The notes below the pieces were generated by a model. That model made no database searches and was not told the DNA's origin. It worked only from the letters and a program-made list of their open reading frames with translations. From contig NZ_SNWG01000001.1 in NCBI RefSeq assembly GCF_004362195.1, positions 2,418,001 through 2,482,000 on the forward strand: DNA of 64,000 nt, given 5' to 3'. The position numbers were made by a program, and so were the translations under genes. This DNA comes from Microbacterium sp. BK668 (GTDB lineage: Bacteria; Actinomycetota; Actinomycetes; Actinomycetales; Microbacteriaceae). Shown here piece by piece: positions 26,618 through 37,700 of this stretch (positions are counted from its first letter, which is position 1; the number at the start of each line of letters is the position of its first letter).

Positions 26618-27040
26618 GTGGCTGTCAAGATCCGTCTCAAGCGCCTGGGCAAGATCCGTGCGCCCTACTACCGCATCGTCGTCGCCGACTCGCGCACCAA
26701 GCGCGACGGTCGTGTGATCGAGGAGATCGGCAAGTACCACCCCACCGAGGAGCCCTCGTTCATCGAGGTCGACTCCGAGCGCGCGCAGTACTGGCTGAGC
26801 GTCGGCGCCCAGCCGAGCGAGCAGGTTCTGGCCATCCTCAAGCTGACCGGCGACTGGGGCCAGTTCAAGGGCGACAAGAACGCCGTCTCGACCGTGCGCA
26901 CCGCGGAGGCCAAGCCCGACTTCGAGGTCGACGCCTCGAAGAAGTCGGTCGTCAAGCCCCAGGCCGAGAAGAAGGCCGAGCCGGTCGCCGAGGCCCCGGC
27001 TGACGAGGCCGAGGCCGCTCCGGCCGAAGACGCCGAGTAA
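26618..27040 (+). CDS. rpsP: 30S ribosomal protein S16
   Basis: The 140-residue product starts [20 protein letters not shown], the S16 signature. The conserved core ends near residue 85. The remaining 55 residues are a Lys/Ala/Glu-rich tail ([20 protein letters not shown]) seen in several actinobacteria. The GTG start is preceded by CAGGAGAA. It is the first gene of an rpsP-khpA-rimM unit; trmD, its usual fourth member, is displaced by about 6 kb. Confidence 0.97.
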   Translation: MAVKIRLKRLGKIRAPYYRIVVADSRTKRDGRVIEEIGKYHPTEEPSFIEVDSERAQYWLSVGAQPSEQVLAILKLTGDWGQFKGDKNAVSTVRTAEAKPDFEVDASKKSVVKPQAEKKAEPVAEAPADEAEAAPAEDAE

Positions 27041-27043
27041 TCC

Positions 27044-27274
27044 GTGCTCGCCGCCGCGCTCGAGCACGTCGTCAAGGGGATCGTGGATCACCCGGACGAC
27101 GTCCGCATCCACTCTTCGACGTCGCCCCGCGGCGACGTCCTCGCGGTGCACGTGCACCCCGATGACCGTGGTCGCGTGATCGGGCGCGGCGGACGCACGG
27201 CCAAGGCCCTGCGCACGTTGATCTCGGCGCTCGCCGACGGACGACGCGTGCGCGTCGACGTCGCGGACGACTGA
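27044..27274 (+). CDS. khpA: KH-domain RNA-binding protein (KhpA/YlqC family)
   Basis: A 76-residue single KH domain. The GxxG RNA-binding loop is in RVIGRGGRTAKALRTLI at about residues 43-59. In other Gram-positive bacteria the protein forms a complex with KhpB and affects cell-envelope gene expression. GTG 27044 lies 3 nt after rpsP, and the last base overlaps the first base of rimM. Confidence 0.92.
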   Translation: MLAAALEHVVKGIVDHPDDVRIHSSTSPRGDVLAVHVHPDDRGRVIGRGGRTAKALRTLISALADGRRVRVDVADD

Positions 27275-27996
27275 TGGCGCAGGAGCACGAACCCGACTCG
27301 ACGACACCGGAAGAGGCCAAGGCCGCAGCCCGGCCGCCGAAGTCGGCCAAGAACCAGCTCCGGGTGGGACGCCTCGTCAAGGCCCATGGCCTCAAGGGCG
27401 CCATCAAGCTCGAGCTCTACACCGACGATCCCGAGGGACGCTTCGTCCCGGGTGCCACGTTCACCCTGCAGGTCCCCGAGGCGTCGCCCTGGCACGGCAA
27501 GCCGCTCACGGTGCGCGAGTTCAAGTGGATGAACAGCCATCCCGTCGCGTTCTTCGAGGGGGTCGACGATCGCACGGCCGCCGAGGGTCTGATCCGCGCG
27601 ATCCTCTGGATCGATGAGGATGCCTCGGCAGCTCCCGCCGAGGACGACGCCTGGTACGACCACCAGCTCGTCGGACTGGACGTCGTGCGCGAGGGCGACG
27701 TCGTCGGTCGCGTGATCCGCGTCGACCACCTTCCCGCGCAGGACCTCCTCATCGTCCGCGGCAGCGACGACGACGAGATCCTCGTACCGTTCGTCAAGGC
27801 GATCGTGCCCGAGGTGGACATCGCGGCCGGCCGCGTCGTGGTGACGCCGCCGCCCGGCCTCTTCGAGGAGCTCCCCGGTCAGGACGACGAGCCCCAGGCA
27901 TCCACCGGCTCCGGCATGTCCGATTCGGAGGGGATGCCCGGCGACGAAGCCTCGGGCGAGCCCACGATCGGCGACACCGGGCGCGCCGACGACTGA
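27274..27996 (+). CDS. rimM: Ribosome maturation factor RimM
   Basis: Assists 30S head assembly and binds S19. The N-terminal domain has LRVGRLVKAHGLKGAIKLEL and the C-terminal PRC barrel has DDAWYDHQLVGLDV, ending around residue 200. Variable acidic ends bring it to 240 residues, longer than the usual 170-180. The start ATG shares one base with the khpA stop. Confidence 0.95.
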   Translation: MAQEHEPDSTTPEEAKAAARPPKSAKNQLRVGRLVKAHGLKGAIKLELYTDDPEGRFVPGATFTLQVPEASPWHGKPLTVREFKWMNSHPVAFFEGVDDRTAAEGLIRAILWIDEDASAAPAEDDAWYDHQLVGLDVVREGDVVGRVIRVDHLPAQDLLIVRGSDDDEILVPFVKAIVPEVDIAAGRVVVTPPPGLFEELPGQDDEPQASTGSGMSDSEGMPGDEASGEPTIGDTGRADD

Positions 27997-28035
27997 AGCG
28001 CCTCACACGCCGGATCGCACGCCGGTGAGATCGGT

Positions 28036-28073
28036 GTGACCAGGCGGTAACACGGCGCACGACGTCGTGGAAC
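28036..28073 (+). promoter_or_regulatory. GlnR-like operator before the nitrate reductase
   Basis: GTGAC (28036-28040), GTAAC (28047-28051), a weak CACGA (28058-28062) and GGAAC (28069-28073) are each separated by exactly 6 nt. This is the 11-nt periodicity of actinobacterial GlnR sites (consensus about GTnAC-n6-GAAAC). It lies 22 nt upstream of ATG 28096. Confidence 0.55.
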
Positions 28074-28095
28074 ATGCATCCGCGAGCATCGGGGC

Positions 28096-31000
28096 ATGAG
28101 CCCTCTCGCGGACGCGGCGGCGGTGCGCTCAGCGGCACCGACGACCGAGGTGCGCGCAGCGTGCTCCTACTGCGGAGTCGGATGCGGCGTCACCGTGTCG
28201 ACGGACGGCTCGAGCGTCGTCAGGACATCGGGTGACAGGCTGCACCCCGCCAACGCCGGCCGGCTCTGCACGAAAGGCGCGACGCACCTCGACCTGATGC
28301 AGGCGCCCGGCCGGATGGCGACGGCGTTCATCCGGCCCGCGCGAGGCGAGGACGCCGTGCCGACGCCGCTCGACACGGCGATCTCCGAGGCGGGCACGCG
28401 GCTGCGGGCCATCGTCGACGAGCACGGACCGGATGCCGTGGCCGTGTACGTCTCGGGGCAGATGTCGATCGAGGCCCAGTACCTCTCCAACAAGCTCGTG
28501 AAGGGATACCTCCGCGGCATCCACATCGAATCGAACTCGCGGCTGTGCATGGCCTCGGCCGGCACCGGCTACAAGCAGTCGCTCGGGGCCGACGGCCCGC
28601 CCGGATCGTATGAGGACATCGATCGCGCCGACCTGTTCTTCGTCATCGGGTCGAACATGGCCGACTGCCACCCCATCCTCTTCCTCCGGATGGCCGACCG
28701 GCTCAAGCAGGGGGCGAAACTCATCGTCGTCGATCCTCGCCGCACGGCGACGGCCGACCGCGCCGACCTCTACCTGCCGATCACGCCGGGCACCGACCTC
28801 GCGCTCCTCAACGGCCTCCTGCACCTGCTCGTCGAGACGGGGGCGATCGACGAGCGCTTCATCGCCGAGCACACCGACGGGTGGGAGGCGATGCCCACGT
28901 TCCTCGCGGACTACCCGCCGAGCCGTGTCGCCGAGATCACGGGGCTCGCCGAGGGAGACATCCGCACCGCCGCGCAGTGGATCGCGGAAGCCGGCGAGTG
29001 GATGACGCTGTGGACGATGGGGCTCAACCAGTCGACGCAGGGCACCTGGCACACCAACGCGATCTGCAACCTGCACCTCGCCACCGGCGCCATCTGCCGG
29101 CCGGGCAGCGGACCGTTCTCGCTCACCGGTCAGCCGAACGCCATGGGCGGCCGCGAGATGGGATACATGGGGCCGGGTCTTCCCGGGCAGCGCGCCGTCT
29201 TCGACGCCGACGATCGCGCCTTCGTCGAGGGAGTCTGGGGGCTCCCGTCCGGCACGATCCGAGCCGAGGCGGGCACCGGCACCGTGGACATGTTCCGGTC
29301 GATGGCCGAGGGCCGCATCAAGGCCGCGTGGATCATGTGCACGAACCCCGTCGCTTCCGTCGCCAACCGCAAGACCGTCATCGCGGGCCTCGAGGCCGCA
29401 GAGCTCGTCATCACGCAGGACGTCTTCATCGACACCGCCACGAACGCCTACGCCGACGTGCTGCTGCCCGCCACGCTGTGGGTCGAGGCCGAGGGCGTCA
29501 TGGTCAGCAGCGACCGCACGATGACGCTCGTACAGCGGGGCGCGCACCCTCCCGGCGACGCGCTGCCCGACTGGCAGCTGATCTGCCGCGTGGCCCGTGC
29601 CATGGGCTTCGCCGACGGCTTCTCCTTCCAGACGAGCGCCGAGGTCTTCGACGAGATCCGTCGGTTCTGGAACCCGCGCACGGGCTGGGATGTGCGCGGT
29701 GTGACGCACGAGCGCCTGCGGGCCGGGCCCGTGCAGTGGCCGGCTCCGCCTGGAGACGCCGAGGCGCGGCATCCCATCCGGTACGTCAACGACGGCGTGA
29801 GCCAGGCGCGCCACGTCGCGGACGATGGCTCGACCCCGCGGCTGGCCTTCCCGACGCCGTCACGCCGCGCGCAGTTCCTCGCCCGCCCGCACATCGGGCC
29901 GAAGGAGCTGCCCGACGACGACTACCCGTGGATCCTCAACACCGGGCGCCTTCAGCACCAGTGGCACACGATGACCAAGACCGGCAAGGTCGCGAAGCTC
30001 GTGAAGCTCGATCCCGATCCGTTCGTCGAGATCCATCCCGACGATGCCGTACGGCTCGAGATCGCCGAGGGCGACCAGGTGGAGGTGTCGTCGCGGCGAG
30101 GACGTGTCGTGCTCCCGGCGGTGCTGACCGAGCGGGTGCAGCCGGGCGGCTGCTTCGCGCCCTTCCACTGGAACGACGAGCAGGGCGAGTACCTGACCGT
30201 CAACGCGGTCACGAGCGACGCCGTCGATCCCGCCTCGCTGCAGCCGGAGTTCAAGTACGCCGCCGTGGCGCTCCGTCGCGTGGGTCCCCCGCCGTCGCGT
30301 CCGGCGGACGGGAGGGACGAGGGTCGGATGCCGCTTCCCGCCGCCGCCGCGAACCTCCTCGGCGCCCGTCTGAGCGAGGACGAGGGCGCCTACGTGTCGG
30401 GCTTCCTCTCAGCGCTCGAGGCCGCGCCGCCCGAAGCGGGGACCGCGCCCGTGCTGCCGCCCTCCGCACCCCTCGGCGACCTCGCCCGCGCGTGGGTCGA
30501 GGGCGTCCTCGCGGGCCTGTACTCGCGCATGCCCATCGCGTCGCCATCCGCCGCGACCGGCGTCGTCTCGGGGGTCACGGTGCTGTGGGGCTCGCAGACC
30601 GGGAACGCCGAGGAGGTCGCCTCCGCCTGCGCCGCGACGCTCGTGGGACGCGGCATCCCGACCCGCGTCGTCAGCATGCTCGATGTGTCGCTCGCGCGCC
30701 TCGCCGAGACCGAGACGCTCCTCGTCGTGACGTCGACGTTCGGCGACGGCGGTCCGCCGGACAATGCGGCAGACCTCTGGGCCGCGCTCCAGCACGCCGA
30801 CGCGCCCGACCTCGCCCGCGTCCGGTACGCCGTCTTCGCGATCGGCGACTCGAGTTACGACGACTTCTGCGGCCACGGCCGGGGGATCGACGAGCGGCTC
30901 GCCGCACTCGGCGCGACGGCGATCGTGCCGCGCGTGGACTGCGAGCCCGACTGCGCCGAGCCGGCTGCGGCATGGCTGGAGGACGTCCTCGCAGCCCTGG

Positions 31001-32202
31001 GCGACGCGCGGGCGGCGAGAGCGGCGGCCGGCGCAGCCGGGTCGGGGACGGCCGCCGAGGCATCCGTCCCCGCCACCCGACGCCTCTTCACGCGGTCGAA
31101 CCCGGTGCGGGCGGCCCTGGTGACGAACACGCTCCTGAGCGGGGCCGGCTCCCGGAAGGAGGTGCGCCAGTTCGGCTTCGACCTCGCGCCCGCCGGCGTC
31201 TCATACGAGGCCGGCGACTCGCTCGGCGTCGTGTGCGCGAATGCCCCGGCTGCCGTCGCGGAGTGGCTCGACGTGACGGGGCTCCCGCCGCGCACGGTCG
31301 TCGAGCTCGACGGTCACGAACGCCACCTCGACGAGGCCCTCGCGACGCAGCTCGACATCTCGAGGATCACGCCGGACCTGCTCGCATTCGTCGCGGAGCG
31401 CTCGCAGGACTCCGCGCTCACGACGCTGCTTCGCCGCGAGAACACCGCGCGGCTCGAGCAGTTCCTGTGGAGCATGCAGGCGGTGGATCTGCTGCATGAG
31501 TTTCCGGTGCGGGCCGGCGCGGACGAGTGGATGACCGTGCTCAAGCGCCTGCAGCCGCGCCAGTACTCCATCTCGTCGAGTCCCAAGACCAGTCCGCACG
31601 AAGTGCAGCTGACCGTATCGGTCGTCCGCTTCGAGACGGAGGCCGGCCGCCGTCGCGGCGGCGTCGCCTCGACCTACCTCGCGGACGTCGTCGGCGGCGG
31701 AGAGGCGTCGGTCTACCTGCAGAAGTCCCCGCACTTCCGGCCTCCCGCAGCAGGCGACGCGCCGATGATCATGATCGGGCCGGGGACGGGCATCGCGCCG
31801 TTCCGCGCCTTCCTGCACGACCGACGCGCCGGGGGCCACGCGGGCCGCAACTGGCTCTTCTTCGGCGAGCAGCACGAGGCGACGGACTTCTATTACCGCG
31901 ACGAGCTCCTCGAGATGCGCGATGACGGCTTCCTCACGCGCCTCGACGTCGCCTTCTCGCGCGACCAGCGGCAGAAGATCTACGTGCAGGACCGGATGCT
32001 GGAGCACGGCGTCGAGCTCTGGCGCTGGCTCCAGGAGGGGGCGCACCTCTACGTCTGCGGCGACGCGAGCCGCATGGCGAAGGACGTCGACGACACGCTG
32101 ACGACCATCGCGCGCCGCCACGGCGGCCTGTCGGAGGACGACGCCGCCCAGTTCACGAAGACGCTCGTCGGGCAGAAGCGCTACGTCCGCGACGTCTATT
32201 GA
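28096..32202 (+). CDS. Assimilatory nitrate reductase fused to sulfite-reductase-type flavoprotein
   Basis: A 1368-residue cytoplasmic enzyme predicted to reduce nitrate to nitrite with NAD(P)H. Residues 23-58 carry the 4Fe-4S ligands C23, C26, C30 and C58. The molybdopterin domains follow ([33 protein letters not shown]), with the molybdopterin-dinucleotide-binding domain at about 600-730. From about 828 ([15 protein letters not shown]) to 975 there is a flavodoxin domain. From about 996 to the end there is an FAD/NAD(P)H reductase ([34 protein letters not shown], final RYVRDVY). The fusion lets one polypeptide carry electrons from NAD(P)H to the Mo site. It is convergent with the narK-type transporter gene. 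Confidence 0.92.
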   Translation: MSPLADAAAVRSAAPTTEVRAACSYCGVGCGVTVSTDGSSVVRTSGDRLHPANAGRLCTKGATHLDLMQAPGRMATAFIRPARGEDAVPTPLDTAISEAGTRLRAIVDEHGPDAVAVYVSGQMSIEAQYLSNKLVKGYLRGIHIESNSRLCMASAGTGYKQSLGADGPPGSYEDIDRADLFFVIGSNMADCHPILFLRMADRLKQGAKLIVVDPRRTATADRADLYLPITPGTDLALLNGLLHLLVETGAIDERFIAEHTDGWEAMPTFLADYPPSRVAEITGLAEGDIRTAAQWIAEAGEWMTLWTMGLNQSTQGTWHTNAICNLHLATGAICRPGSGPFSLTGQPNAMGGREMGYMGPGLPGQRAVFDADDRAFVEGVWGLPSGTIRAEAGTGTVDMFRSMAEGRIKAAWIMCTNPVASVANRKTVIAGLEAAELVITQDVFIDTATNAYADVLLPATLWVEAEGVMVSSDRTMTLVQRGAHPPGDALPDWQLICRVARAMGFADGFSFQTSAEVFDEIRRFWNPRTGWDVRGVTHERLRAGPVQWPAPPGDAEARHPIRYVNDGVSQARHVADDGSTPRLAFPTPSRRAQFLARPHIGPKELPDDDYPWILNTGRLQHQWHTMTKTGKVAKLVKLDPDPFVEIHPDDAVRLEIAEGDQVEVSSRRGRVVLPAVLTERVQPGGCFAPFHWNDEQGEYLTVNAVTSDAVDPASLQPEFKYAAVALRRVGPPPSRPADGRDEGRMPLPAAAANLLGARLSEDEGAYVSGFLSALEAAPPEAGTAPVLPPSAPLGDLARAWVEGVLAGLYSRMPIASPSAATGVVSGVTVLWGSQTGNAEEVASACAATLVGRGIPTRVVSMLDVSLARLAETETLLVVTSTFGDGGPPDNAADLWAALQHADAPDLARVRYAVFAIGDSSYDDFCGHGRGIDERLAALGATAIVPRVDCEPDCAEPAAAWLEDVLAALGDARAARAAAGAAGSGTAAEASVPATRRLFTRSNPVRAALVTNTLLSGAGSRKEVRQFGFDLAPAGVSYEAGDSLGVVCANAPAAVAEWLDVTGLPPRTVVELDGHERHLDEALATQLDISRITPDLLAFVAERSQDSALTTLLRRENTARLEQFLWSMQAVDLLHEFPVRAGADEWMTVLKRLQPRQYSISSSPKTSPHEVQLTVSVVRFETEAGRRRGGVASTYLADVVGGGEASVYLQKSPHFRPPAAGDAPMIMIGPGTGIAPFRAFLHDRRAGGHAGRNWLFFGEQHEATDFYYRDELLEMRDDGFLTRLDVAFSRDQRQKIYVQDRMLEHGVELWRWLQEGAHLYVCGDASRMAKDVDDTLTTIARRHGGLSEDDAAQFTKTLVGQKRYVRDVY

Positions 32203-32356
32203 CACCGCACGGGGGGAGGAGATGGCGCGAGGGAGTCGCCGGCCCGGGCCGGCATCCCGCGTTCACTCGGCGGGAATCGTCGCGGACGCGGCCTCGATGC
32301 GACGGATTGCGTCAGGTGGATCGGCGCGGCGGGCGGGAAGAGCCGCTCACACGAGA

Positions 32357-32386
32357 AAGGGCCGCACCCCGGAGGGTGCGGCCCTT
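32357..32386. terminator. Bidirectional terminator, nitrate reductase / transporter
   Basis: Perfect 13-bp stem, 32357-32369 with 32374-32386, and a CGGA loop, lying between convergent stops. On the minus strand it is followed by TCTCG and on the plus strand by CGAG, so there is no real T tract. The rest of 32203-32399 shows no gene. Confidence 0.75.
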
Positions 32387-32399
32387 CGAGCGGGGTCGA

Positions 32400-33836
32400 T
32401 CAGATGCGCTGGCGGGCGAGCGAGCGACGCGGCACGATGTAGACCGAGATCGTCAGGACCAGGAGCGCGGCGTACGCGAGGACGAAGCCGTAGAACGCGG
32501 CCGTATATGCGCCCGTCGCCGTCTGCGACAGGTTCAGCATCTGCGGGATGACGAAGCCGCCGTAGGCGCCGATCGCCGAGATGAGGCCGAGGGCCGCCGC
32601 CGCCTTGCGCTGCATCGCGACGCCCGCATCGGGGCGGTCGGATGCCGTTGCGAGGGCGCGCGCGGCGAACACGTTCGGGATCATCCGGTAGGTCGAGCCG
32701 TTGCCGACGCCCGTCGCGGCGAAGAGCACGAGGAAGCACGCGAGGAAGATCCAGAAGTTCTGGAGGGGGAGGGTCCAGACGAGGGCGAGCGCGCCGAGCG
32801 CCATCACGGTGAAGGCGCCGACGGTGACCCGCGCGCCGCCGACGCGGTCGGCGAGCCTGCCGCCGTACGGGCGGGCGACGGAGCCCACGAGCGCGCCGAG
32901 GAAGGCGAGCGAGACCGCCGCCTGGCCGACCTGGATCGTCGAGAAGGCCGGGAACTGGTCGGCGATAAGCTTCGGGAAGACGCTCGCGAAGCCGATGAAC
33001 GAGCCGAACGTGCCGATGTACAGCACGGCGAGCAGCCACAGGTGCGGCTCGCGGAGCGCGGCGGCCGAGGCCGCGGCATCCGATCTCGCATTGGACAGGT
33101 TGTCCATGAACCGCCACGCGCCCCAGATCGCGAGGAGGATGAACGGCACCCACATCCAGCCCGCGAGCGAGATGTTCAGCGTCGCGGAGGCGCCGAGGGT
33201 GACGACGATCGGCACCGCGAACTGGGCGACCGCCGTGCCGATGTTGCCTCCGGCCGCGTTGAGGCCCAGCGCCCAGCCCTTCTCCTTCTGCGGGAAGAAG
33301 TAGGTGATGTTCGCCATCGAGCTCGCGAAGTTGCCTCCGCCGAACCCTGCGAGCGCCGCGACGACGAGCATGAGGCCGAACGGCGTCTCGGGGTTGCCGA
33401 CGACGACGCCGAGCAGGACCGAGGGGATGAGCAGCAGAGCCGCCGAGATGATCGTCCAGTTGCGGCCGCCGAACCGCGCGACCATGAAGGTGTAGGGGAA
33501 TCGCATCGTCGCGCCGACGAGGCTCGGCACCGAGATGAGCCAGAACGCCTCGGAGCTCGTGAACGAGAAGCCCGCCGCGGGCAGCATGACCACGACGATG
33601 CTCCACAGCTGCCACACGATGAAGCCGAGGAACTCCGCGAAGATCGACCAGCCGAGATTCCGCCGGGCGATCGCGCGGCCTTCGGCTTGCCAGAACGGCG
33701 CGTCCTCGGGGTTCCATCCGTCGATCCAGCGTCCGGGACGGCGTGCGAGGGTGACGGCGCCTGTGCTGCCGGAGGCGTCGGCCGTGCTGCCGGCGGCGTC
33801 GGCGCCGCCCTGGGGGGATGTCACTGTCGTGGTCAT
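32400..33836 (-). CDS. Nitrate/nitrite transporter (MFS, NarK/NasA type)
   Basis: A 478-residue major-facilitator protein with about 12 hydrophobic segments. It has the two nitrate-signature-like glycine-rich stretches LAGFGGGNFASSMANITYFF and LFAATGVGNGSTYRMIP, and the conserved arginine in ATMRFPYTF. The N-terminal 50 residues are cytoplasmic and Ser/Ala/Thr-rich, with a WNPED motif. Predicted to import nitrate, with possible nitrite exchange. The start ATG 33836 has GAGGAGAG upstream. AAGCTA at 33866-33871 reads TAGCTT on the minus strand, a likely -10, and a GlnR-like box lies further upstream. Confidence 0.93.
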   Translation of the reverse strand: MTTTVTSPQGGADAAGSTADASGSTGAVTLARRPGRWIDGWNPEDAPFWQAEGRAIARRNLGWSIFAEFLGFIVWQLWSIVVVMLPAAGFSFTSSEAFWLISVPSLVGATMRFPYTFMVARFGGRNWTIISAALLLIPSVLLGVVVGNPETPFGLMLVVAALAGFGGGNFASSMANITYFFPQKEKGWALGLNAAGGNIGTAVAQFAVPIVVTLGASATLNISLAGWMWVPFILLAIWGAWRFMDNLSNARSDAAASAAALREPHLWLLAVLYIGTFGSFIGFASVFPKLIADQFPAFSTIQVGQAAVSLAFLGALVGSVARPYGGRLADRVGGARVTVGAFTVMALGALALVWTLPLQNFWIFLACFLVLFAATGVGNGSTYRMIPNVFAARALATASDRPDAGVAMQRKAAAALGLISAIGAYGGFVIPQMLNLSQTATGAYTAAFYGFVLAYAALLVLTISVYIVPRRSLARQRI

Positions 33837-33904
33837 CGCGCTCTCCTCGGGAAGGGTATGAGGCGAAGCTACGGACGGCGTGTTTCGCGCCGTCGGCCCC
33901 CGCG

Positions 33905-33976
33905 GTTACCTCTTCATCACATGTCCGTCACGGGGTGCGCGCCGGGCGGGTGAGGCCCGCGTCACACGTCGGAAAC
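33905..33976. promoter_or_regulatory. GlnR-like operators between the nitrate transporter gene and trmD
   Basis: GTTAC (33905-33909), ATCAC (33916-33920) and GTCAC (33927-33931) are 11 nt apart. A second pair, GTCAC (33961-33965) and GAAAC (33972-33976), matches the GTnAC-n6-GAAAC consensus exactly. The first array lies upstream of the transporter -10; the second lies 14 nt before the trmD -10. Confidence 0.5.
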
Positions 33977-33989
33977 ATGGGCGGATGCC

Positions 33990-33995
33990 TAGACT
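33990..33995 (+). promoter_or_regulatory. -10 box of leaderless trmD
   Basis: TAGACT, 7 nt before GTG 34003. Confidence 0.55.
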
Positions 33996-34002
33996 TCACT
34001 GC

Positions 34003-34680
34003 GTGCGCATCGACATCGTGACCATCTTCCCGGGGTTCTTCGATGTGCTGGACGTCTCACTCATCGGCAAGGCGCGGGAGCGCGGCATCCTCGACCTCCG
34101 GGTCCACGACCTGCGTGAGTGGACCCACGACCGCCACCGCACGGTCGACGACACCCCGTACGGGGGAGGGGCGGGCATGGTCATGAAGCCCGAGCCGTGG
34201 GGCGAGGCGCTCGACGCCGTGCTCGACGACGAGGCGCTTCTGCTCGTCCCGTCGCCGGCGGGGGAGCGGTTCACGCAGAAGCTGGCCCGCGAATTCGCGG
34301 AGGAGCCGCATCTCGTCTTCGCGTGCGGCCGTTACGAGGGGATCGACCAGCGCGTCGTCGATCACTATTCCCAGCGCGGCCGGGTGCGCAGCGTGAGCCT
34401 GGGCGACTACGTGCTCAACGGCGGAGAGGTCGCCGCGATGGCGATGATCGAGGCGGTCTCGCGCCTTGTGCCGGGGGTCGTCGGCAATCCCGAGAGCCTA
34501 ATCGAGGAGTCGCACGAGGAGGGGCTTCTGGAGTACCCGAGCTACACCAAGCCGCCCATCTGGCGAGGGCTCGAGGTGCCGCCGATCCTCCTGGGCGGCA
34601 ACCACGGTGCGATCGCCGAATGGCGGCGCGAGCAGAGCGTCGAGCGCACGCGGCTTCGCCGGCCGGACCTCCTTCCGTAG
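34003..34680 (+). CDS. trmD: tRNA (guanine(37)-N1)-methyltransferase
   Basis: Knotted SPOUT enzyme that methylates G37 of tRNAs and prevents frameshifting. It has the N-terminal [29 protein letters not shown], the SAM-knot segments [11 protein letters not shown] and [19 protein letters not shown], and the catalytic-region [14 protein letters not shown]. Its 225 residues are normal. GTG 34003 gives the expected N terminus. It normally follows rimM; here the nitrate reductase and transporter genes intervene and trmD has its own leaderless-type promoter. Confidence 0.96.
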   Translation: MRIDIVTIFPGFFDVLDVSLIGKARERGILDLRVHDLREWTHDRHRTVDDTPYGGGAGMVMKPEPWGEALDAVLDDEALLLVPSPAGERFTQKLAREFAEEPHLVFACGRYEGIDQRVVDHYSQRGRVRSVSLGDYVLNGGEVAAMAMIEAVSRLVPGVVGNPESLIEESHEEGLLEYPSYTKPPIWRGLEVPPILLGGNHGAIAEWRREQSVERTRLRRPDLLP

Positions 34681-34714
34681 AGTCTTCCGCCTTCCTCCTT
34701 CCCGCCGGCGCGGA

Positions 34715-34720
34715 TAGGGT
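34715..34720 (+). promoter_or_regulatory. -10 box of the surface-protein gene
   Basis: TAGGGT, 8 nt before ATG 34729. Confidence 0.5.
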
Positions 34721-34728
34721 CGGAATCG

Positions 34729-37700
34729 ATGCGCCGGTCGACTCGTCCCTCCCGAGAAGTGCCGATCCGACGCCGTCTGGGCGTTCTCCTTGCTGGAGCG
34801 GTCGTCGCGGGGCTCGCCGCGACGGTCGGTGTCGCCGTCTCGCCGGCGCCTCCGCCGGCCGACGCCGCCTACCCCGACACCTTCAATCCGTTCTCGATGA
34901 ACGGCGGCTTCACCGTCTATGCGCGCGAAGACCTGACGATGGGCAACGACGAGACGGAGGGCAGCCTCGCCGCGGGCGGCGTCGCGACGACGCAGCAGGG
35001 CGCCGGTGATCAGTACACGATCATCCACGTCTCGGCCGGGACGGCTGACTACACGCTGCCGACCGTCGACGGCGACCCCACCCGCCTCCTCGTCGGGAGC
35101 TACAGCCCGTCCAGCGGGGGCATCCTCGCCATCACGAGCGCCGGCACCTCGGATCCCAGCCTGCAGGGCGATCTCAAGATGGTGGAGCGCGACGGACCGT
35201 GGCAGGCCTTCGCGCGCGCCGATTGGCTCAGGCTCAACCTCGACGCGGGCAACCCCGATCAGACGCCGCTTCTCGATGCGACACACCAGGACTACCCGGC
35301 GCACGCCGCGCCTCCGGCGGGTCCCTTGGGCGGGCACAGCATCCATACGATCAGAACCGGTGACTCCGCCGTCGCGGATTATGTGGAGGAGAACGCCGAG
35401 GCGTCGTACGAGCTGGCGAAGGACTGCCTCGACGGCGTGGCCGATCCGTCCGCCGGCGTCGGCAACCCCGTGGGGATCGCCGAGGATGCGGGGGACCGCG
35501 TCGTCCTGGAGCCCCTCAGCGCCGATCAGCCCAACGTCGTGCAGTACGCCGACATCGCGGGAGCGGGCCTCATCCAGTTCTCGGCGGGGCCCACGCCCGG
35601 TGTCGCCAACCCCCTCATCATCCGCGTTCCCGCCGGGACGACGACGGTGAGCGCCGCGCGGGTCGACCCGCAGGGAGCGTACTCGCCGTACATCTTCTGG
35701 GACCTGTCGGAGATCACCGGCGACGTCGCTGTGAATGCCGCGCAGAGTCGCATCGACGGCTCCATCTACGCGCCGGAGGCCGCCGTCACCGTGAACGCCG
35801 CACCCCTCGACGGGCAGGTGATCGGTCGCGACGTCGTCCTGCGCGGCGGCGAGGTGCACTCCTTCCTCTTCGCCGGGCAGCTCGCCTGCGCGGCCGACAG
35901 CGGGACCTTCGTGATGCGCAAGACGCTGTCCGGCATCGAGGCGGACGACCTCCCGGCCGGCACGACATTCACCGTCAACTACTCCGCGACGCGCCCCGAC
36001 GGAACGGTCACGACGGGCTCCGTGCAGCTTCCGGCGTCCGGGGAGACGGTCGGCCCCGGCATCCAGTTGCCGATCGGCACCACCGTCGAGTTCGACGAGA
36101 TCCCCCCGGCGAGCGTCCCGCCCTACCTCTGGGCGGACCCCGTCATCACCCCGAATCCGATCACCATCGCCGCGGGAGCCGCGGAGGTCGTCGTCGAGAA
36201 CACGGCGGTCCTTCGCGCGGGCACCTTCAGCATCCGCAAGGTCGTGGAGTCGGCTGATCCGGATGCCCCCGACGTCCCGGCGCTCGCAGGCACCGTGCCC
36301 GTCTCCTGGACCGCGCGCGCGGGCGGCGGGACGCTCGCGAGCGGCACCTTGGACGTCCCCCTCGACGGCACGACGGTCGAGGTCGGGCAGAGCTTCCCCC
36401 TGGGCACGCGGATCGAGCTCAGCGAGGACCTCGACGCGGTCGCGCTGCCGGACGGATACCACTGGGTGGGCTCCGCCTGGAATCCGGGCAGGGCGTTCCT
36501 CATCGATCGCGCGAACACGACGACGGCCGTGGTGCTCACGAACTCGCTCGCGCCGGACGATGCCGGCCGCGTCGTCTCGGTCGTCAAGGAGACGATCGGC
36601 GAGGCCGCCGATCCCCGCTACACGTACGCGATCTCCTACAACACCGACCCGCCGGGGGAGCGCGCGACGCGTCCGATCGCCGTCGGCGACCCGGTGACGC
36701 TCGATGACCTCGAGACGGAAGCGGACACCCTCGCCCTCGCGGAGCTCGTGCCCGAGCTCGACGGCACGCCGGTGGACGCCGCCGATTGGGATCTCCCGGT
36801 CTTCCGCGTGACGATCGACGGCGTCACCGAGGAGTACCGGCCGGAGAACTTCGAGGGCGCCGGGCCGCTGGAGAGCGCGATCGTGAACATCCCGCTGCCA
36901 GACACGGGTGAGGTGGTCATCGCCGTCGGCAACGCTCTCCGGCGGGGCACCTTCCAGCTCTCGAAGGACTTCGCACGCGCTGACGGCCCGTCTCTGCCGG
37001 TCCCGCTGAGCTTCTCCGTGGGGTGGACGGCGACGACGCCGGCGGGTGCCACGGCGGAGGGGACCGTCGTCCTGCCCTCCGACGGCACGCCCGTCTCGCC
37101 GGTGGATGCCTCGGGCCCGCCTCTGCTGTTCCCCTACGGCACCGTCGTGGCCTTCGAAGAGACGGGGCTGCCGAGCATCGCGGGCGTGGACTGGCAGGAT
37201 CCCGTCTACACGCCCGAAGAGCTGACGATCGGCGCGGGGGGCGAGGCAGTCGTCAGCGGCACCGTGACCAACTCCGCGATCCTCGCCGACGGCACCTTCC
37301 TCGTGCGCAAGAGCCTCGTCGGCATCGACCCCGCCGAGGTCCTGGTCGACTCGTTCGAGGTCCGCTATTCCGCGCGCACGGTGTTCGGCGACGTGATCAC
37401 GGGGACGATCGACGTGCCCGCCGACGGCACCCCGGTAGGTCCCTCGGATGCGGACGGGCCGATCGTCTTCCCCGTGGGGACCGTCGTGACCCTCGCGGAG
37501 GCCCCGCTCGACGAAGCGGACCTCCCGCCGGCATTCGATTGGGCGAGCTCGTGGTGGAACCCGACGAACACGCTCATCGTCCAGGCCGACGTCCTCCCCG
37601 AGCTCGAGGTGACCAACTCGGCCGTCGAGCTCACCCGCATCAACGTCGTGAAGGAGCTGGCCGGCGACGCGACCGGGCGAGTGCCCCCCGGGACCGAGTT

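Noticed and set aside
32222..32551. ORF starting MARGSRRPG after the nitrate reductase
   Set aside because: It runs through the terminator hairpin into the antisense of the transporter gene; the GGAGGAG touches its ATG and the product is Arg/Ala-rich.
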